Source: Toxoplasma gondii ME49
Taxonomy: Eukaryota > Apicomplexa > Conoidasida > Eucoccidiorida > Sarcocystidae
Direction: 5' to 3'
NCBI RefSeq assembly: GCF_000006565.2
Contig: NC_031476.1
Span: 6,356,400 to 6,420,399 of the forward strand
Length of the DNA stretch: 64,000 nucleotides
Shown: positions 21,981 through 33,640 of the stretch, one piece after another
How the letters are laid out: each line of letters starts with the position of its first letter
Numbering within the stretch: position 1 is the stretch's first letter
Translations under genes and position numbers: made by a program
Notes under the pieces: model-generated
Seen by the model: only the letters and a program-made list of their open reading frames with translations
What the model was told of the DNA's origin: nothing
Database searches by the model: none

Positions 21981-23573
21981 CGGGAAAAAATGAGGATCAA
22001 CGGCGATCCGGGCTTGCGTTTTCAGCGTCCCCGGCCGATATGGCGACGCGGCGGGAAAAAACGATGGGAAATAGTGGTTGGGGTACATGATCTGTGGAGC
22101 TCGAAAATCCGTCTTTCCTGTTTTTCCAATGCCGCGAACGAATGTCGCAGTGAAAAAAAACATCTAGCTGGCCACTGTCGGGAATAGGCTGTTGCAGTGA
22201 CCAATCGGAGACACTTCGTGACAGGCGGAAAGTGAAGGAGAGTTTTGGTAAGACTAGAGGGTGTTTTTTTATACTTTCCTCCACATCGTAGGTCGCAGCA
22301 AACGGCAACTTTGTGAAGCAGATGAACCGCGCAAAATGATCAGAGGCAATTTATTTGCACGTGCAGCGGTGCGTCGTTCCTTTTACCAGTTCAGATTCTT
22401 GCGTTTTTCAGTCGTGTGCAGTCATCGAATTTACACAACACTTCGTGCCATGTGTCATTTCCTTCCAGGTTTTCGTGCTGCATACAGGTTTGCATGTGAA
22501 CCCTTTTTCGTCGTGTGCACTTTGGGCCAAATTACAAGTAAGATGGAGATAGCTTTCCACACCGATGTGCAGTAGTTTTTCGGCTGAGCCTAGTTGGGAT
22601 GATTACAGTACGTGGGCTACTACCATCTATAAGGGCTGTGAATTTCCGCCAACACTCTGCAGACAGAAGCTGAAGCTGTCTGATCACCTCCAGTTTTTCT
22701 CTACCAACAAGAAACCGGGGGCCCAACGTTCGGTGGTACTTTTGCCTGGTGTGCCTCATGGAAGAGCGAGATGGGCAGACGGGACGCTTGGAAATGTACG
22801 TTCCAAACGCCCTAGCAAGACTGTCCAGGAAACAAAAACAATGGTGCAGGTTCAGTCGCGTAGTTGCAGGTTCTTCCATCCCTTGATGGGGAGGTCGATA
22901 AAAAACACGTCAAAATTGACAACAGGGCTCTCCTTCTTCAACCGCTTTTCGGATGTGTGGGCCGTACAATTGAAAGAGGCAACGCAGACACGCAAACAAA
23001 GTTCGCCTCCGTGGTGGAACATGAAGTGCCCAGACTGCTGCTGTGCTGAAACAAATGCTGGACCTATTCCACGTAAACGCTAGCAAAGAGGACGACTGCC
23101 TTGCACAAGTTTAGTTGTGTAACATGTGGCTGGTAGCGTGCTTCTCAGCTGTAGGACGCCTTCTCTCTGTTTCGAAACCTGCACGAAGCAAAAATGTTAC
23201 ATTCGCACAAACGTGACACCGACCCGCAACTCGGTTTTCGTATACTCCCACTCGATTTCGCAGGCATACAGTCTTCTTTCTTGTTATCGGCAATCGTAGC
23301 AGTGACACTCCGTACCCCGTGACAGCTCAGCAACGCTTCCTTGTCAGTTGCGGACACAGGCTTTAAGCATAATTGCCGTTTGCTGTACTGTGCAAATAGA
23401 AGGGTGAAACACGTGCGAAAAAGAGTAACCTCGGAAAAATACACCTTCTCGAACTGAAAATTGCGCACGTGTGAGGGTGAAGTGCAAACGCCCTTGTGAC
23501 AGAACACGGTGACAACGTGAAAGGCTGTTTGAGGAGCTTTCGTTTAGACACTAGTGAATTACAAGCGCTGTGT
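21981..23573. other. Convergent intergenic region between ClpB and UTP7
   Basis: This contains the 3' UTRs of two converging genes. A 172-codon open frame on the plus strand (22565-23083) has no recognised motif, no convincing splice partner and unusual composition, so it is not called as a gene. Confidence 0.4.
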
Positions 23574-26500
23574 TTAGAGAACTGAAACCCAGCAAACGCT
23601 GCAGTTAAAAGCAGACTGTCTATTCTCTAGCTGAAAAAATTCGACGACGCACCTGTCCAACGCACTGAAGGCCTGCTCTCTGTCGTCCTTTGTACTTCTG
23701 CTGGCCTTCTGCTCCGCCTTCGCCTGTTCCAGCCTCTTGGCCGTGAGAGTCCGAACCTTCTGGTTGTACTGCAGAACCGCCTTCTGATAAGTAAGAGATA
23801 AGGCGTGGCGCTCTACACTGCGATGAAAACATGTTGGCTGTCCAATCACGGAAAATCGACTTTTTTACTGGCACAAATGCCACAAAATAGCTGCTATCAG
23901 TACATCCTGCGAGTGGATACATAGTCCGTTAAAACGAACAGCAACCTACGATATAACTAGCAGTGGTTCACACTGCGGTCCATCGTTACCCACTCCGCGA
24001 AACAGTGCTGGACACGCGCCTGTGTAAACCAAAATTTACCTTTTGCACCTTGGCCGCAGTGTTTCTGCCGCGCTGCTTTGTCTTCTTCTTGGTCTTCTTC
24101 ATCTCGGCTTTTTCTGAAGGTAAACACAAAATCAGTAGTATTCCAGTGTGTTGCCGCAGATGCCTCGCTCTTTCACACGTAAAAGTTCTCTATGGCTCCT
24201 GAAATGACCGTCGTGTTCTGCCGTGCTTATCGTGAAAACGTCCCAAACGCAAAGCCTCTATTCCTCTCTAGAAGCCTAAATATCCTGTACATACATACGA
24301 CAGCACTTCAGTGGATGATGCTTCAGTCAGCAGACCAAAATGCGGCATATCACATCATACAGTCCCGTGTCCGTGTTCAACCCTCCCTCCGCAGTGTGCA
24401 CGATACCGCTTCATGGAATCATACTGAGAGTTCTGCAAGATTGTGCTGTTTTATCCGTGTTTCCACAGCCTCAAACGACATTATAAGCACACGCGGAACA
24501 GCAACAACAACGTTGCACGTCCACGACAGGCGAAAAACAACGTTAACTCACCAGCCATCTCGCGTTGTTTCTCTTCGGCCAGAACTGCACGAGGCGCGCT
24601 GTCAATTGCACCCACACGGCTGGACTTGTCCACCGTGATCATGTCCGGCTGCAGCTTCTCCAAAAGGGAATGGATTTCGCGTTCTCGCCGTTGCTGCAGA
24701 AGCCACATGAAGACACAATCGGAAACCCAATCTAGATTCACACAGCAGCATTTGCTGACAGCCCCTGACCACTTCGTCAGTTTCACTTGAAAGCAACAAG
24801 CTGACCAGTCCTTATGGGTATCCGTATCGGCCTCTGCAAGAACGCATCGAGCCTGACCCCGCCTCCTGGCGATGGGTCTTTTTTTTTCGAGTCAGTCCAG
24901 CAACCGGGCACGTGTTCAGTGCATGCCATATCAAAGGGAAGCTGTGTGAAAAAACGAGGTCGAAATTGGTGTGTACCCAGCATCGCTTTGTGTCGTTTCC
25001 GGCTTACCGCAGACGTTTCGTAAGGATTCGCCTCGAAGGTATCGAAGTTTGCGATGCCAGATTGAGGCACCACGATCGTGTCGATTCCCGTGGTCAAGCC
25101 CACGGCGCAGAGATCCTCAAAAGGGCGGAACGCCAGACTCTCCACTTGCTGAGCAAATAACACAAGTCTCACGACGTAATTCATATCCGAGAGTTAGCGT
25201 TGTGGACGAAACCCACGGTTGGACCCGACAAAACTCTCCGGAAGACACCTCACATCGGAAGACGTCACTCGATGCATTGAAGGTATGCACCAGCTGCGAA
25301 GAGTTACTGCCACCTCGGCAGAAAGTTCGCATCACTCTGCCGGGACAGGAACTGTGCTTGGCCTCTCGACGTCATTCCCAGAATGATGCTAGGGCTCTAC
25401 TCCGCAACTGAACGTTGTGCCCAGCTGTCATGGATGCGAAGTGTTCGGTACTTCCAGAAGCCATTTACCTTCGTTTCAAGAAAAAATCTGACAGCATGCG
25501 TGTCTGAGTACCCAGTTCTGGTAAAACAGCAACTCCTACCGCAACGTTTCCCAGTGGGGCATGGGTGTTCCTTCGTCCCCAATTTCACCTTGAACATAGT
25601 CGAGCAGAAACACTCCTTACCTTGCTGTCGTAGTGCTGAGTTAGGTACGGCGACCTCGGCTTTGGTGTGCTCCACGCATCCTTCCAGAACTGAACATGAG
25701 AACCGAAACCCATTGCGAGCATGCCCGTTTGACTCCATCGGGCTGACGACGGGGGCGATCCAAAATACTGGAACGAGTGAAGAGGCTTGTAAGTTCGCAG
25801 ATCCCAAATCTTCCAAGAGCCATCGATGCCTGAGAGAGAAAATGACATCACAGCAGCAGCTGAGATTTACACACTCTTTCCTCAGTTTCGAATGTGCTGC
25901 TGATTGCAGGAAAACTGGAGCCCCATGGAGAGTTTCTAAGTACCCCCAGCAAGCTGCGTGGTTTCCCTGCTGTAAGAACGACATGTTGAAACACACAAGA
26001 AAACCTGACCCCGCACAGGCGTGGATGCGAGAGAAGCAGACTGTCATATCGCAGGGATTCAGCCCATCCCGCAAATGGGCTGGACTGGTAAATCCGACCG
26101 CATGGCATGTGTACCACGGGGACGAGCCCCGGTGAATATCGATTTACAGGCATAAATAGGTTGTGCACTTTAAGCTTGTTGACGGACAACCAGCCGAACC
26201 TTCTCGCGGCACTCTCGCCTGCGTTAGACACAACCGTCAAGGGTGGAAGTCGTGAGGCGAAAGAGATAACATGCGTTGATCCTGTGCGATGTCTGTGCCC
26301 CCACCATGAGAGTCAAGCCAAGTAAACAGCTCCACGAGTTGGTAAGCTGGTGCACCCAGCTTGAAAAATTTCTTGATTATCAAACAGAGGCATGAACGAT
26401 TTGAGCCCCCGCCACTGCCATCCTTCAACTGTGTGGCAAAGCCACAGCAAACCAGGGAAAAGCGTCCTCGTACCTGAAGTCACCATGTAGTCACGGTAGA

Positions 26501-29500
26501 CGTCGACGCTTGTTACACGGCCTTTGTGGCAAAGAAGCTCGACGGCGGGCTGACGGAAAACATATCGAGGCACACAAAGCACACGGCGAACGTCCCAAAC
26601 AATTTCGGGCTCGTGCAGACCTGATGTCACCCAACTGATACGCAGAAAACGTCAAAAGAACAATAAAACATGTGTACTTGTTCGCCAAGCCTTCTCACTC
26701 ACAAGTGAAGCTCGGTGTTTAGAACGCTGTAAAAGTCTTCAGCACCAGCTGCGCCCTTCGCACTATCTGACTGTTTACGAGCTGGACATTGCGTCAGGGA
26801 AGGTAAATCGCAGTCGGGATTCCCCTGCTCAACGGAATGCACTTCTGGGTGACAGGGTAAGCAACTCTTCCGAGCATTTGTGTTCTACACGCTGCTGCGT
26901 TTAGTTTTTCCTCCCTGAGATATATCAGAAAGACACCTGCTGCCACGTTCAGTCCACTTCTGCAAGCATCGGCCGAAGTGTGACGATTCACTCCCTTCTC
27001 TGCCCCCTACGTTTCACCAGAAGAAGCTCGCCCACGTGTTCGGAGGGCAGGGGCTTGAGTGTACGAGTTCGACAATCCTTGCATGCACGACGTCTGCCCA
27101 GAACGTCCAACTTGCCTTTCCGAGGTTGGGTGTCCAGAGCGACACAGTTCCTTTTATATGCCCGAGATGCATGACTGCATTGGAGGGATTCTGACGCATG
27201 CAGTCGCAGGGGCCTCGCCGAGTTTTGTGGCGCGCCGCGATCTGGCCCGTGGAGATGTCTCGGTAGCTGGAAGCATGCAGAAACGAACACACTTTTCCAG
27301 CCATGGTGGCGTGCACAAAGCCAGAAAAGAGAAACATGCCGGAACACGACGTTTGCTGTGGCCCCCTGTGGTGATTGCCGGCACAATCACACAGGGTAAT
27401 CGGCCGTTCTTGCTCTGGGAGAGGCGCACGCGAAGCTAAGTGTACTTGACTAAGAACGTCGGCATCGAGAAGGTGCCGAAGGTCAGGAAAAACCAATAAA
27501 AGCCACCAGAGACAAGAGCGAGGCCAATGTCTCCGTGATGGGTAACCGCCACAGCTGTTCCAGTTGTCTACTCCAGTGGACTAGATAGGACAGTGGCTCG
27601 CTTTTTGCCGGGTAGGGGGCGCCTTGAGTAACCGAAACCGGCTGCCAGCGTCATCCATCAGCACCAATCGGCTATTTGTTCTGACGGTAGCTGTTGACTG
27701 TGAACAAAGTGACTTCGCCCCAAGGCTTTGCAGCTCTGCATGCAACCCTGGCTGTCCCGCATAAAGGAGAGTTCTTTGGTTCTCGGAACTCACACAAGTT
27801 CACCAAACTCGCCGACAGAGACGAGAAGGTAGTGGTAAGGAAGGAAATCCATTCGGTATGTCATCTGCAGCAACATGAAAGAACATCCACACTTCTTCCT
27901 TCATTGACGGCGGGACCAGCGCACGAGCTTACCAGAGGCTAGGCTGTGAGAAGAGCACGGTCACCATGGCCTTTCATCCGCCAAGCAAATCCGAGCAAAA
28001 CGATGTATGCCTTGCTGACGCTTCCAATTCTCGCATGCAGTTCCTCTTACGAATCTCACAGGGCCAGGCCATGAGCATCATTCGCCACCTCTTTAGTGCT
28101 GCGAAACACCCCCTTGGAAAAAGTTGCCCGCACTGTTATTCCATGCACATCTACGTCTATAAACATGTGTGGGTGCATATGAATATGCGCGACCGGAAGT
28201 TCGACGAGCGCGTGTTACCAGTCAGGATCAGGGTTGCTCTCTTTTCTACTGGCCAAACTAGAAAGCCCGCCGTCGTCTTACCATGTGATCTCGGAGGCAG
28301 TGGAGCTCGATCCCCTGCTGATCGTAGATGTAAAGATACTTTTTTTGAGCTGCAGCCACAACCACAAAGTGAAAAGGCGCACCTCACTGGCCTTCGAGGT
28401 TAACCCTAGAAGACTGGCTTGCTTGAGGAAAGTTCTGGTCAGCAGAAACCCCTTCAGCAGAAAGCTCGAACGAATTCACAAGACCGGCAAATCGCGTGAA
28501 ACGCCTTCACCAGACGCAAACATGTCTCAAGCTACGCGAAATGTCGGCTAGAAATTCCCGAAGCACGCTGCTCCGGGCAGTCTGGAGAAGACACCCAAGC
28601 ACCACGGCTCCATGGTTGTCTTGATTCCATACCTGCCGCCCACATTGTGTGGTTGTGGAGAATCTGGACGTCCCGCACCGTCTCCTTCACCTGCAAGGAG
28701 AAGAGACGCAGGAAGCGGGAGGCGCGATTCCGAAGTCACAGGGGGCGGCGCAAACTGAACGCGCGACTCTGCCGGCTTTCCCGTTTCCCTCAGAGGGCTC
28801 GCGCACTGTGAAATGTTACTCGAATCCAGAATGGTCAAATACGCCTCGTGGAGCTAGTTCTGCGTCACCGGTTCACTTCCAGCAGTGCACCACTTTTCTT
28901 GTCCCCTCGGAGGATCCGACCGACTTCCCCTATCTCGCCCCTTAGCAATTTGCGGGTGAGGTCTCTGTGCAATGACAACAGAATCCGAGTCGAGAGACGT
29001 ACGTTTATTTCACACAGCGGCTGAAACGTATGGCAGTCGAGGAGAGACAAAGACCCCTTCTTCCCGCCGATAAGCATGTGCCGGCCGTTTCGTGAGAAAT
29101 CCACCGCGTAGGGGCCGAAGGGGAGGTCGAGGGAGAAGATCTGCAGCAAGGAGAGAAAAAGGACAAAACAACCCGAAGCTTCACGAGTATACCCACCGAA
29201 ATACCAAGACCACTATGACAAGCAGCAACCAACTGCTAGTGAAATTAACGAAACGCAAACATTCGCACGGGTTGAGGGATTCTTGCAACTTGAATTCACG
29301 GGACAGGTCTTTCCACCAACAGCATCCCACAGCCGCAGTGACTACCGTTCTGCTGCAGAAACACGCACAGACCGTCCGCCAGCGGCATTGCCCCCCTGAG
29401 AGGGGGTGAGGCTTCGCTTACCCCTTGGAGTAACCTTAGTGACTATCGAATGAAACAGTGTGGTCCAATACGAGTCGATGTCTCTGACATAAGACTCCCT

Positions 29501-30411
29501 CATCGTTTATCCCGATACTCACCATCTAAGCCCTGAGTCCTGCTACATTTCACTGAAGATCAGTATCACTTTTTCTGTCGAAAAGCAACTTAAATGCTGA
29601 CAGAATCGAGTCTCACAGAGAAAACCTTCACCTCCTTGCTTTTCCGGCGACAACGCGAACAAGCAAGGCCGGATAAGGCTCGACCATATGATGCTCACAG
29701 CGACGGACTGTCTACTGGTGAACATTCCAGCGGAGCCGTTTCCACTACGCTTACCTTCTCTCTGGTTCCTAGGTCTGCTTCCTTGACGATGTCTGCCTGT
29801 GGAATAGCGTACGATTTCTCCAAGCCCTCGGTCAGCAGTCCGCTGCAAACGCAGGCAAGGATGGTGTCGCAGGCAAGAAGAGTGTTGCACCCGTGTGTCG
29901 GAAACATGGACTAAAAAGCGATTCTCAAAACCACCTGGTCGCTTACCCTTCTTCCTCAAAAAGCATGAGCTCAGTAGTCCGTAGTCGCCGCGTAGCCTCA
30001 TCGTTCAGCTTCTGCTGTGTTCGCAGCCGTCCCTTGAGTTTTTTGTTCCACAGACCCTGTCGATATCAGCCGACACGCACACGGGAGAGGAATGCAAATG
30101 ACTCTTCACACCCAAGGTCCGCGCAAATCTAGCGAAGACAAGCGGGCTATCAACCGTTCCCCCCGCTTAGTGTAGTCGACTGTTCCCCAGCTTACTTTGA
30201 GTGATGCGATTTTCTCATGTCGTTGGAATGACGTCGACGTTGAAGGAGAACTGGTCGCTCTGCGGGAACGCTTCCCGATGGGCTTCCGTTGCTTCTTTCC
30301 GGATACAACTTGTTCCTCATCGCCATCCCATACCGTTACTTCGATCTCCGGTTGGCTGAGTTGACGCGAAGAGGCAACCCCCTCGTTGCCGGAAGCTTTT
30401 GCTGTCCCCAT
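23574..30411 (-). CDS. UTP7: UTP7/WDR46, WD40 protein of the small-subunit processome
   Basis: Nucleolar scaffold of the 90S pre-ribosome needed for 18S rRNA maturation. Fourteen exons in consistent phase: 30411-30196, 30056-29947, 29842-29755, 29140-29003, 28690-28633, 28349-28282, 27864-27794, 27266-27116, 26549-26474, 25829-25621, 25148-25008, 24693-24552, 24113-24040 and 23783 to about 23574. Family landmarks: RLRTQQKLNDEATRRLRTTE and ELMLFEEEGG (N-terminal helix); GRHMLIGGKKGSLSLLDC; YIYDQQGIELHCLRDH; RMDFLPYHYLLVSVGE; NAVMHLGHIKGTVSLWTPN; ELLCHKGRVTSVDVYRDYM; GSWKIWDLRTYKPLHSF (WD repeats); and the C-terminal BING4 signature ANFDTFEANPYETS, followed by basic helices. Length, ~600 residues, fits yeast Utp7 and human WDR46. 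The intron after 27116 has a GC donor (AAG|GCAAGT). The 3' end is uncertain: relatives end A-L-D-R-F, while here ALDR either reads on to a TAA at 23574 or is spliced at a GTGCGT donor at 23652. Confidence 0.9.
27110..27115 (-). other. GC-type 5' splice donor in UTP7
   Basis: On the minus strand the exon ends GGAAAG and the intron begins GCAAGT. The downstream exon (from 26549, after CGTCAG) continues the WD40 reading frame in phase 0 exactly where the family continues. No GT donor nearby preserves frame and homology. GC-AG introns are a known minority class recognised by the major spliceosome. Confidence 0.7.
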
Positions 30412-31083
30412 ATTCACTCACGAAGGTCGCGAGGCCTACTAGAGCAGTAGCAGCATATACGAGGACGAAGAGGAACTCGAAAAGATATCCGTCACTTGAC
30501 AATGTCGTACTTTTGTGAAGAGATCCTCGATTGGAACGCACAGTAGCATAACAGCATCGAGTGAAATTCGCTCGTGCCAAAATCGCATGTTTTCTTGCAT
30601 GCACGCTTGGGAGCAAACACGGGAAAATCGCTTCAAGCTGCTTGCGAGCACGGAAGGCTGGCTACTTGCTCGGTTTTGAAGGCCGCTGCGGGGATCCCAG
30701 TAAGATTTGAATGTCCCGAATATGTGTGAAGTTACTCACTGCCGGCGCTCGTGGGAGCTAATGCGCGGGAATGTAAAATAGAGTGTACCAAGCTGCACCC
30801 CCCCCCCGAGTCGATTGAGGCCGAGATATGCGGCTGTGCTTCGTTTCGAGGCACAGTCGGTCAAGTTTGATAAGTATCCCTTTTTCTGGTTGCAATTGAC
30901 AAGCCCTAACGTGTCACTTGGTGGTTCGTAAGGAGGTGAAGACAACAAGTGCGTGCCATACTTATTTTTGGAGCTGCGACTTCGAAACAAGCCGGCCAGC
31001 GAAATAGAACAAGTGACGAATCCTTACATGTCACGTGTTTTCTGTTCCGTGAGTAAGAAAGAGACATAACAGCGCTCGGCATC
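30412..31083. other. Divergent intergenic region
   Basis: UTP7 and the RMD1-like gene are transcribed away from each other, so their promoters should lie within these ~670 bases. No defined element is identified beyond the poly-C tract. Confidence 0.45.
30798..30807 (+). repeat. Poly-C tract, 10 bases
   Basis: Ten consecutive C in the intergenic space between UTP7 and the RMD1-like gene. A similar nine-base C run occurs at 6838-6846 in an intron of the OTU gene. Confidence 0.9.
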
Positions 31084-33573
31084 ATGGCGAAAGCTCGTGA
31101 TCTGGCTACTGGATCGCATTACCAGCGGATGACGGACACAAAGGCGTACACATTGAACCAGGTGGCTGTCGGCGACAACGACCGTGAATGTTTCTTCTCT
31201 GACACAGGAGTGAGTCAGGGGCAGTACACGCATACAGCATTCACGGGCCAGAACCGAGCTGGTTTTCGGCTCTTCTGATGTTGAATGCACTAATGCATGA
31301 AACAACATACCTCTCACAGGGGAGACAAACGTCGTGCTTGCCTTTGCGGTGTGCGTCTCTACAGAGATACAACACCCAGAAGAAACCGATCCGCAGTGCA
31401 CAAAAGCGAGCGGATATTCAGGCATCCATTCGGGAAAGAAGTGAGGTAAGCGAAGCGAACTGAGCATGAGAACAGGGTAAGCAATATTGTGGAACGGCCT
31501 CACAAGGGAGGTAATTAGCATTTCTATCAGAGAACTTCATGTGGTATTCGCTACTGTCTCCGCTCGGCTACCGTAACAAAGAACATTAGTCAAAAAATCA
31601 ATGTTCATGCGCTTTTGCTATTCCCGTCCACAGGCACTTGCCGATCCTGCGGGAACAGTCTGGGCTTGTTGCCTGGGAGCAGAAATAGTAAGTCGATGGA
31701 GAAGTGCGCTGCATGTCAAATTCGCTGAGTACGTTTTTGTTGTCCGTTCTACCCTTTTGAATCGTGTTTGTGTGTATGCTATTCTCACAGTATTTCGCGG
31801 AACTGCTGAAAAGTCTGAAAAAAAGTGAAAATCAAGGTACATCTTTGATCAAGTGAGTCAACCCTTCACGCGTGAAGCCCTCTGGGCAAATTTTGCCAGG
31901 GTTGATCAGCTCGCCAAAGCAACTTTCTCATCATTCCTGTGAATAAATCGACTACATTTGCGTCCAGGATCGAAAATACGTATAGCGAGGTCTTCTTTTG
32001 CAATTGCTTCCACCACAAAAAGACGTGCTTCATCTTTAGGTTCGGTGAGCCAAACTCAATACCGCTTTTGACCTTCTGGCGTCTCGATGTCTCACAGTTG
32101 TCCCAATGGGACTCTTTGCAGCATCTCACTATAAAAGTGCTTCCTTTGTGGCTTCCATTCTTGGGTCAGGTTGCATTGTGGCATGGGATGCCGACAAAGA
32201 TCAGCGAGAAGTAAGCCCTGCCTACTGAAATTCCGCCTCACATCGTTCCCAAGGTGGCTCAGCCAACAAAGGTGCTGCAGGGCACTTTAGATGTGTTGTT
32301 AGGCCTTCAACTGAGTTTTCTGTAAGTGTATTTGCACATCAGGAACTCATTCGAGTAATGGAACCGTTTGTGAAGGAGTCCCTGGGGTCGAAACGAGAAG
32401 ATGATACCATGAGTTACGTCTGGTCTGAAAGAGCAACAATCAAGGCGGATCACATCCACTTGGTGACGCCTAACGTGTTTGAGCGGTTAGCATACTCATA
32501 CGCTTTCGCGCAGGTAAGTGCAGTGCTCGAGTAAATATACAAAGTTGCGCAAGTGAACCATTCTTGCGGTACTTTGGTGGCAGGATATTTGTATTGGTAT
32601 TTTCATACACATGTGTGCAGAGCGTGAAGCTGGCGGTCTTTGAGACAGTTGTCGATGAGACAATTGAGAGGACGCGGAAACTTCCAGGTCAGAGCGTTTT
32701 CCCAGACAAGTAGCTTTAGCATGTTCAACACAACTTTCTAACTGGAGTTTGAAGAGAACATGAGTTTGTCCAACTTAACTGCAACACAAGCATTCCGTCG
32801 CACAAGATTCATTGTGCGCTCTACGTACAGAGGGTTTGGCAAAGTCAGGAAAAATCAATTCAACTCGGGAGGATATAGGCAAGCGAATTGGAGAGCTTTT
32901 CGTGAATCGCTTCTACATCAACCTACACACAGACATACTTGACACTCCAGGTAAGTTATGTTTTGTGTTGAGGTTGTTTAGGGTGTGGTTGCAAATCTAG
33001 TTGGCAGAGGCGTTGTTTGCATGCCTTGTGTTTGAGGTGCACCAGCCGTGCGAATAAGTTTTTTGTTTGTTCCAGACATCTTCTGGGACAATGACGATTT
33101 CGCTGACCACTACGACAACTGCCGACGATACCTGGAGATTCCCAAAAGAGTTGACATTCTCAATCAAAGGTGAGAACGTCGAGTGTGGTGCTGGACTGCG
33201 ACTGACAAACGTGGGATCCCGCGTGTGACTAACAGTTTCGTCAGGTGTTTGTTCTATGAGTTTTTCTCTGTGCAGGTTAGACATTATCAAGGATCTATAC
33301 GATATGCTGAACAATGAGCTAACAATTCAGGTAGGAACCAGAGTGCCGCCCGTCCACGAAAAAGTCATCAGTATGTCGTTCAGCATTGGCGTGAGCTAGC
33401 TACTTGCTAACTGATCGGTAACACAGTGAGGAATCCAGTTGAGTACCCATTTATGCGACTTCGTTCAGCACGGATATAAACTCGAATGGATCGTCATATA
33501 CCTAATCTGCGTCGAGGTGCTCATCGACCTTGTCTGGAATATCCTTATCAAGGATATACTCAAGTGGGTATAG
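31084..33573 (+). CDS. RMD1/RMND1 family (DUF155) protein, probably mitochondrial
   Basis: Eleven exons join in phase to 350 residues: 31084-31209, 31320-31445, 31634-31687, 31791-31836, 32122-32210, 32343-32513, 32621-32687, 32831-32950, 33076-33169, 33276-33330 and 33469-33573. DUF155 landmarks: GCIVAWDADKDQREELIR (the V-F-W-x strand and acidic stretch); ADHIHLVTPNVFERLAYSYA; AQSVKLAVFETVVDETIE; a long helix GKRIGELFVNRFYINLHTDI; DTPDIFWD (family D-T-P-x-x-F/Y-W); YLEIPKRVDILNQRLDIIKD; and the C-terminal L-E-W-I-V-I-x-L-I-x-x-E-V transmembrane helix (LEWIVIYLICVEVLIDLVWN). Human RMND1 and yeast Rmd proteins are inner-membrane anchored; RMND1 supports mitochondrial translation. The N-terminal ~100 residues do not show the usual first strand of the family and are the weakest part, so the start (ATG at 31084, good context) may change. 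The C terminus is certain. Confidence 0.85.
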
Positions 33574-33640
33574 ATTTCGACCCCCTCCCTCCCTCGTCTT
33601 CGCCTCGACGCACGCCACCGGAGGATGCCGGTCTTTTCGT

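Noticed and set aside
22565..23083. 172-codon plus-strand frame downstream of ClpB
   Set aside because: Position and composition fit 3' UTR of converging genes better, and no motif was seen.
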